NCBI GenBank assembly: GCA_001577635.1
Contig: LSBP01000001.1
Coordinates: forward strand, 1 to 64,000
DNA length: 64,000 nt
Direction of reading: 5' to 3'
Origin: Halomonadaceae bacterium T82-2
GTDB taxonomy: Bacteria; Pseudomonadota; Gammaproteobacteria; Pseudomonadales; Halomonadaceae
Shown here: piece after piece, positions 58,508 to 64,000 of the stretch
Numbering within the stretch: position 1 is the stretch's first letter
Layout of the letters: every line of letters begins with the position of its first letter
The notes under the pieces: generated by a model
The model's database searches: none
Seen by the model: only the letters and a program-made list of their open reading frames with translations
Told to the model about the DNA's origin: nothing
Program-made: the position numbers and the translations under genes

Positions 58508-58535
58508 AACCCCCGCCGGGTTGCCGACGGGGGTT
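58508..58535 (-). terminator. Attenuator terminator upstream of the DAHP synthase gene
   Basis: On the minus strand AACCCCCGTCGG and CCGGCGGGGGTT pair in a 12-bp stem with a CAAC loop, followed by TTTTTT (the plus-strand A tract at 58504-58509). An alternative stem, GGGTTGCC (58543-58550 on the plus strand is GGCAACCC) with GGCAACCC (plus-strand GGGTTGCC, 58518-58525), overlaps the terminator and would act as antiterminator. An earlier stem ACCCTG/CAGGGT (about 58547-58564) competes with it. Confidence 0.8.
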
Positions 58536-58580
58536 CTAGGGAGGCAACCCTGGCAGTTCAGGGTGCGCTCGCGGCTCGGC

Positions 58581-58715
58581 CTACAGGGCCGCGCCGGCGG
58601 GCGCACCGCCGGTAAACCAGTACCAATAACCGTAGCCACCACCCACGCGCGCGAACTCGCCGGCGGCCGAAGGCCGGGCAGTCGCAGTAATGCGGGTCAG
58701 GTGGCTGGGGGTCAT
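58581..58715 (-). CDS. Leader peptide of the DAHP synthase attenuator
   Basis: 44 codons, ATG at 58715 with CGGAG 6 nt upstream, TAG at 58581. Residues 28-34 are YGYWYWF: seven consecutive codons of which six are for aromatic amino acids. Ribosome stalling here when charged Tyr, Trp or Phe tRNA is scarce would favour the antiterminator. The stop codon falls shortly before the competing hairpins, as in trpL and pheL systems. Not part of any known protein family; role inferred from arrangement. Confidence 0.8.
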   Translation of the reverse strand: MTPSHLTRITATARPSAAGEFARVGGGYGYWYWFTGGAPAGAAL

Positions 58716-58741
58716 GGTCGTCTCCGAAATCTGGTGAATTC

Positions 58742-58769
58742 ATCCTACACGTTCAGCCGGCGTTGGCAA
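58742..58769 (-). promoter_or_regulatory. Putative sigma-70 promoter of the DAHP synthase leader
   Basis: On the minus strand a -35-like TTGCCA (plus-strand 58764-58769) and a -10-like TAGGAT (58742-58747) are 16 bp apart, 27 bp upstream of the leader-peptide ATG. Pattern match only. Confidence 0.45.
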
Positions 58770-58783
58770 CCCCGGCACACCGC

Positions 58784-59614
58784 TCACCCCTGTCGCTGCT
58801 TCACGGCTCTCTCAGGGGCAGCCGACGCAGCGGCGCCCGACGCACCGGCGCCCGACGCACCGGCGCCCGACGGAAACAACGGATCACGCGGTGCATAGGC
58901 GAAGACGTCGGAGTAGACGTGCGCCGGGTCGAGACCGAGCGGGGCCAGGGTGTCGATGCAGGCATAGACCATGCCCGGCGAGCCCGAGAGGTAGACATCG
59001 TGGCCGGAGACATCGTCGAGCGAGGCGGCCAGCGCCTCGTCGATGCGCCCGCGGTGGGCGAAGACGCGTTCGCTCTCGAATCCGGGCTCGAGCGGCTCCT
59101 CGGTCACGGCATGGAAGGTGAAGTTGGGATAGCGTTCGGCCCACTCGCGGGCCAGGCTCTCGAGGTAGAAATCGCGGCGCTCGCGCACCGCCCACCAGAA
59201 CTGCACCGGCAGGGCGTCGTCGGCGGCAAAGACCGCCTCGAGCAGCGCCTTCATCTGGGCGAAGCCGGTGCCGGCGGCGATCAACAGCAGCGGCCGGCGG
59301 CTGTCGGCGTCGAGCACGCACTCCCCGCCCGGCAGGCGCACGGTGAGCGTGGCGAGGTGCTGCATCAGCTCGCGCAGGCGACGCGAATTGCTGCGCTCCG
59401 GCCAGTGCTGGATGTGCAGCTCGATGCTGCCGTCGCCGCGGTGGGCGTTGGCGATCGAGAACGGCACCCAGGTGTCGTCGTCGAGCTTGAGCTCGAGGTA
59501 CTGCCCCGGCGCGTGGGCCACGGCCTCGGCACGGCCCTCGAGCCGCACACGGAAGACATCGGGAGTGAGATCCTCCACCGATGCCACCTGGAAGGTCAGG
59601 GTCCTTGCCGTCAT
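58784..59614 (-). CDS. NAD(P)H-flavin reductase (Fre/LuxG-like)
   Basis: 276 aa. Ferredoxin-reductase fold: an FAD/FMN-binding barrel with HAPGQYLELKLDDD and FSIAN (about 36-56) and a nucleotide-binding half with LLLIAAGTGFAQMKALLEAVF (about 110-130) and VYLSGSPGMVYACID. It reduces free flavins. Just as in E. coli (ubiD-fre), it lies directly after ubiD, whose family needs reduced, prenylated FMN. The C-terminal tail is a low-complexity GAGASGAGASGAAAS extension encoded by three 15-bp tandem repeats, missing from usual relatives. ATG 59614 preferred over ATG 59650. Confidence 0.85.
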   Translation of the reverse strand: MTARTLTFQVASVEDLTPDVFRVRLEGRAEAVAHAPGQYLELKLDDDTWVPFSIANAHRGDGSIELHIQHWPERSNSRRLRELMQHLATLTVRLPGGECVLDADSRRPLLLIAAGTGFAQMKALLEAVFAADDALPVQFWWAVRERRDFYLESLAREWAERYPNFTFHAVTEEPLEPGFESERVFAHRGRIDEALAASLDDVSGHDVYLSGSPGMVYACIDTLAPLGLDPAHVYSDVFAYAPRDPLFPSGAGASGAGASGAAASAAPERAVKQRQG

Positions 59615-59650
59615 GCTGTCCTCATGTCGATGGAATTCGGGCGCCGGCAT

Positions 59651-61135
59651 TCAGCGGCCCTCATCGGGCAGCGGGATGCCCAGCTCGTTCCAGCGCGCGT
59701 CGACCCGGGCCTTGACGCCCGCGTCCATGACGATCGGCTGTCCCCACTCGCGCGTGGTCTCGCCCGGCCACTTGTTGGTCGCGTCGAGCCCCATCTTCGA
59801 GCCCAGCCCGGCCACCGGCGAGGCGAAGTCGAGATAGTCGATGGGGGTGTTCTCGACCATCACCGTATCACGCACCGGGTCCATGCGCGTGGTGATCGCC
59901 CAGATCACGTCCTCCCAGCGGCGCGCGTCGACATCGTCGTCGAGCACCACCACGAACTTGGTGTACATGAACTGACGCAGGAAGCTCCACACGCCCATCA
60001 TCACGCGCTTGGCATGCCCCGGATACTGCTTCTTCATGGTCACCACCGCCATGCGGTAGGAGCACCCTTCCGGCGGCAGGTAGAAGTCGACGATCTCCGG
60101 GAACTGCTTGCGCAGGATGGGCACGAACACCTCGTTGAGCGCCAGCCCCAGCACCGCCGGCTCGTCGGGCGGCCGGCCGGTGTAGGTCGAGTGATAGATC
60201 GGCTCGCGGCGGTGGGTGATGCGCTCGACGGTGAACACCGGGAAGGTCTCGACCTCGTTGTAGTAGCCGGTGTGATCGCCGTAGGGGCCCTCCTCGGCAA
60301 CATCGTCGGGATAGATGAAGCCCTCCAGGACGATCTCGCTTGAGGCCGGCACCTGCAGGTCCGCATGGCCGCACTTGACCAGCTCGGTGCGCGAGCCTCT
60401 CAGCAGCCCGGCGAAGGCGTACTCGGAGAGCGTGTCCGGTACCGGGGTCACCGCGCCGAGGATGGTCGCCGGGTCGGCGCCCAGCGCCACGGCCACCGGG
60501 AAGGGCTCGCCGGGATGCGCCTGCTGGAATTCCTGGAAGTCCAGGGCCCCGCCGCGATGGGAGAGCCAGCGCATGATCAGGCGGTTCTTGCCGAGCTTCT
60601 GCTGGCGGTAGATGCCCAGGTTCTGGCGCGACTTCTGGGGGCCCCGGGTGACCACCAGCGCCCAGGTCACCAGCGGCGCGGCGTCGCCGGGCCAGCAATG
60701 CTGGATGGGGATGCGGTCGAGATCGACGGCCTCGCCCTCGAGCACCACCTCCTGGACCGGCGCGGAGCGCAGCGTCTTGGGCCCCATGCTCATCACCTGA
60801 CGGAACACCGGCAGCTTGTCGAGGGCATCGCGAAAGCCCCTGGGCGGCTCGGGCTCCTTGAGAAAGGCCAGCAGCTCGCCGACCTCGCGCAGCGCCGCCA
60901 CACTGTCCTGACCCATGCCCAGCGCCACCCGCCGCGGCGTGCCGAACAGGTTGCCGAGCACCGGCATGGCGTGCCCCTTGACGTTCTCGAACAGCAGCGC
61001 CGGCCCGACGGCCCGCAGCGTGCGGTCGCAGATCTCGGTGATCTCCAGGTAGGGGTCGACCTCGGCGGTGACGCGATGCAGTTCGCCCTGTGCCTCGAGG
61101 GCCGCGATGAATTCGCGCAAGTCCCTATACTTCAT
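59651..61135 (-). CDS. ubiD: 4-hydroxy-3-polyprenylbenzoate decarboxylase UbiD
   Basis: 494 aa. Prenylated-FMN-dependent decarboxylase of ubiquinone synthesis. Conserved family parts: [25 protein letters not shown], the catalytic E-R-E region in [28 protein letters not shown] and [33 protein letters not shown]. The usual start MKYRDLREF is at 61135; the open frame runs on upstream but without family similarity. Confidence 0.95.
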   Translation of the reverse strand: MKYRDLREFIAALEAQGELHRVTAEVDPYLEITEICDRTLRAVGPALLFENVKGHAMPVLGNLFGTPRRVALGMGQDSVAALREVGELLAFLKEPEPPRGFRDALDKLPVFRQVMSMGPKTLRSAPVQEVVLEGEAVDLDRIPIQHCWPGDAAPLVTWALVVTRGPQKSRQNLGIYRQQKLGKNRLIMRWLSHRGGALDFQEFQQAHPGEPFPVAVALGADPATILGAVTPVPDTLSEYAFAGLLRGSRTELVKCGHADLQVPASSEIVLEGFIYPDDVAEEGPYGDHTGYYNEVETFPVFTVERITHRREPIYHSTYTGRPPDEPAVLGLALNEVFVPILRKQFPEIVDFYLPPEGCSYRMAVVTMKKQYPGHAKRVMMGVWSFLRQFMYTKFVVVLDDDVDARRWEDVIWAITTRMDPVRDTVMVENTPIDYLDFASPVAGLGSKMGLDATNKWPGETTREWGQPIVMDAGVKARVDARWNELGIPLPDEGR

Positions 61136-61447
61136 GGGGTTTCTCGTATCCCGAACGACGAAAGGGGCAGCATAGCATGCCGCCCCTCCGCGATGCTGCG
61201 CCAGGCCGCCATGAACTCGAACACTCCGTGCATCCGATAAACCGCCACGGCGCCACGCCGAGCGAAACCCTGAGACTTCACTCGCGGCCTGCGCGTCGCG
61301 GTACAACATAATCCCTCACGGGTACCGCTCGCCCGCCATCCCTGGCGGGCGCCGCGCGCCGGCTTCGCTCAGTCGCAGCGCTCGGCTAGAGGCTTCTGTG
61401 GCGGCTTACCGGGCTTTCGAATACATGGGTGTTGCGAGCAGGCAGAA
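61136..61447. other. 312-bp intergenic region between ubiD and rho
   Basis: No gene seen. A perfect 9-bp stem, CGCCCGCCA-TCCC-TGGCGGGCG, is present at 61330-61351 about 100 bp downstream of rho; it lacks a T-tract but could be the rho 3' end structure. The rest should hold the ubiD promoter (around 61160-61300), not resolved. Confidence 0.45.
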
Positions 61448-62707
<1,260 letters not shown>

Positions 62708-63117
62708 CGTTTGTTCAGAAGTAGCTCGTGTCAGCGTGGCCGCTTGCGGGCCGATGGGACAGGAGGCGGAGACAGTGCGCCGCGCGGTGCGTTCAGTGCC
62801 CGTCGAGCCTCTCGCGGATAGGACCCTCGCATGGCGGCTCCTGGCGGAGAACCATGGACACTATCGATATCGAGGGAGGCGCTGTTCCCTTCGCCTGGTT
62901 GATGTTCCTGACTTTCCTTGGTCCCTGACGTTGCCTGGCAACCGGGATCGTCCCGGGATCTACACAACCGATGACAGGGGATGAACAGCGGGCTTTCTGA
63001 CGACTTGGCATGACCGCGTCGGTGGCACCGGGCGACGGTCGGGAAGCTTTCGGAACAGGCGAACGACTCGATGTTAGTGAAGCCCGGCGGTAAACGCAAG
63101 TCCCGCCAGGGCCGGAT
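62708..63117. other. 410-bp rho leader region with two adjacent hairpins
   Basis: No gene seen between rho and the thioredoxin gene. Two small perfect hairpins are adjacent at 62930-62942 (GTTGCC-T-GGCAAC) and 62942-62956 (CCGGGA-TCG-TCCCGG). In E. coli the rho leader is about 250 nt long and is subject to Rho's own termination; a similar leader is likely here. Promoter elements not resolved. Confidence 0.45.
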
Positions 63118-63450
63118 TCATCGCTCCCGGGCGCTGTCGAGCAGCTGCCGGAGCTGATCGTCGTCGAGTGCTCCGACCCGGGTGGCCACCAGGTCACCGT
63201 CGACGAAGAGCATCAGCGTGGGCATGCCGCGCACGCCGTACTTGCGCGCCAGCTCCGGTGCCTCGTCGACCTCCACCTGATAGGTCGCGAGAGGCGTCGG
63301 CTGGCGCTCGAGGGCCCGCGCCAGACGCGGCAGCAGGATCGAGCAGGGTTCGCACCAGTCGGCGACGAACACCACCAGCAGGGTGTCATGATCGGCGAGG
63401 CGCGCCTCGAGCGTGTCGCCGGAGATCGTTTCGAACGTGGTTTCGGCCAT
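63118..63450 (-). CDS. Thioredoxin-like protein with WCEPC active site
   Basis: 110 aa, thioredoxin fold. The active-site motif is VADWCEPCSIL with Glu between Cys and Pro in place of the usual Gly (WCGPC), and the cis-Pro is in YGVRGMPTLMLF. It sits directly upstream of rho as trxA does in E. coli. Starts at 63450 with AAGGA 8 nt upstream; an upstream ATG at 63471 is weaker. The Glu may change the redox potential or partner choice. It could be the main thioredoxin or a divergent paralogue. Confidence 0.87.
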   Translation of the reverse strand: MAETTFETISGDTLEARLADHDTLLVVFVADWCEPCSILLPRLARALERQPTPLATYQVEVDEAPELARKYGVRGMPTLMLFVDGDLVATRVGALDDDQLRQLLDSARER

Positions 63451-63579
63451 GGCCCATCCTTGTTGACGCATGCCGTCACGCGACGGCGGTTTTCCCTATT
63501 GGACGTCCCCGGCCGGCGATTGACAAGCCATGAGCGCCCCCGCAACCTTGCGCTAATCGTGCATCGACAGGGAAATCCC

Positions 63580-64000
63580 ATGAGCAGGACGCCCGCCGCC
63601 CAGGCCCCGCAGCGCCTGGCCGCCATCGACCTGGGATCCAACAGCTTCCACCTGCTGGTGGCCAACCGGCTCGGCGATCACCTGCAGGTGGTCGCCAAGC
63701 AGGGTGAAAAGGTCCAGCTGGCCGCCGGCCTCGGCGACGACGATCACCTCGACGAGCCGGCCATCCAGCGCGCGCTGGACTGTCTGGCCCGCTTCGCCCC
63801 CTTCGTCGAGGGCATCCCGGCCGACGCCATGCGCGTCGTGGGCACCAACGCCCTGCGCGCCGCCGCCAACAGCCGCGACTTCATCGAACGCGCCGAACGC
63901 GTGCTGGGCCACGAGATCGAGATCATCGCCGGCCGCGAGGAGGCCCGACTGATCTACCTGGGGGCCGCCCACGCCCTGGCCGACGTCCACGGCCGGCGGC
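63580..64000 (+). CDS. ppx: Exopolyphosphatase, 5' part (cut by the window end)
   Basis: 140 codons are present; the gene runs off the right edge. Ppx/GppA phosphatase: LAAIDLGSNSFHLLVANRLGD (about 13-33) is the phosphate-1 motif of the actin-like ATPase fold, and RVVGTNALRAAANSRDF and IIAGREEARLIYLG follow. It would degrade polyphosphate made by Ppk1 or hydrolyse pppGpp. AGGGAA lies 6 nt before ATG 63580. It is divergent from the thioredoxin gene. Confidence 0.92.
   Translation, partial: MSRTPAAQAPQRLAAIDLGSNSFHLLVANRLGDHLQVVAKQGEKVQLAAGLGDDDHLDEPAIQRALDCLARFAPFVEGIPADAMRVVGTNALRAAANSRDFIERAERVLGHEIEIIAGREEARLIYLGAAHALADVHGRR

Overview
The window is GC-rich, densely coded gammaproteobacterial chromosome. 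The order rpmE-priA-argS-SPOR protein-hslVU-DUF971-ubiE-ubiJ-ubiB-hisE-tatABC-hemB is the one I know from Pseudomonas and relatives. Glycine-betaine/sarcosine catabolism (GbdR with soxBDAG), a TRAP transporter and the cyo oxidase beside it point to the Halomonadaceae (Halomonas-like). That family placement is an inference from gene content, not a database result.

Layout. 1-1364: a tyrosine integrase facing the 3' end of a tRNA-Ile2(CAU) gene, probably one edge of an integrated island that runs off the left side. 1457-8767: a YceI-like periplasmic protein, an EntD/Sfp-type phosphopantetheinyl transferase, a large RTX-type secreted protein with three CBM2-like modules, a PRC-barrel protein, and a cyclic-peptide/siderophore-type ABC exporter preceded by a Fur-box-like site. 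8859-15962: 5-oxoprolinase pxpABC, a VOC protein, a LysR regulator and a TRAP transporter.

16028-29973 is the main catabolic block. Creatininase, an NCS1-type permease and creatinase (about 26.1-29.6 kb) convert creatinine to creatine and then to sarcosine plus urea. Heterotetrameric sarcosine oxidase soxBDAG with glyA (17.0-23.7 kb) takes sarcosine to glycine and serine, and purU handles one-carbon units. A GbdR-like AraC regulator and a LysR regulator lie between the two halves. This amounts to a nearly complete creatinine-to-serine route in about 14 kb.

30350-36120 is accessory: an AEC transporter, a GMC oxidoreductase with a tiny Tat-like partner, a secreted CehA/McbA-type PHP hydrolase and a LysE exporter. 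A 143-bp MITE-like element follows. From 36346 onward the genes are mostly housekeeping: ribosome, replication restart, protease, ubiquinone, Tat export, heme, polyphosphate kinase, cytochrome bo oxidase (cyoABCD), DAHP synthase, fre-ubiD, rho, a thioredoxin and the start of ppx.

The most interesting non-coding finding is upstream of the DAHP synthase gene: a 44-codon leader ORF with the run YGYWYWF, competing hairpins and an intrinsic terminator. This is a textbook-style attenuator for aromatic amino-acid supply, followed by a second small ORF. Other structures outside genes include a 37-bp near-palindrome at 11.3 kb, stacked palindromes at 30.05 kb, an intrinsic terminator inside the creatinine operon, and a dispersed repeat with the core ATGCTCATTT.
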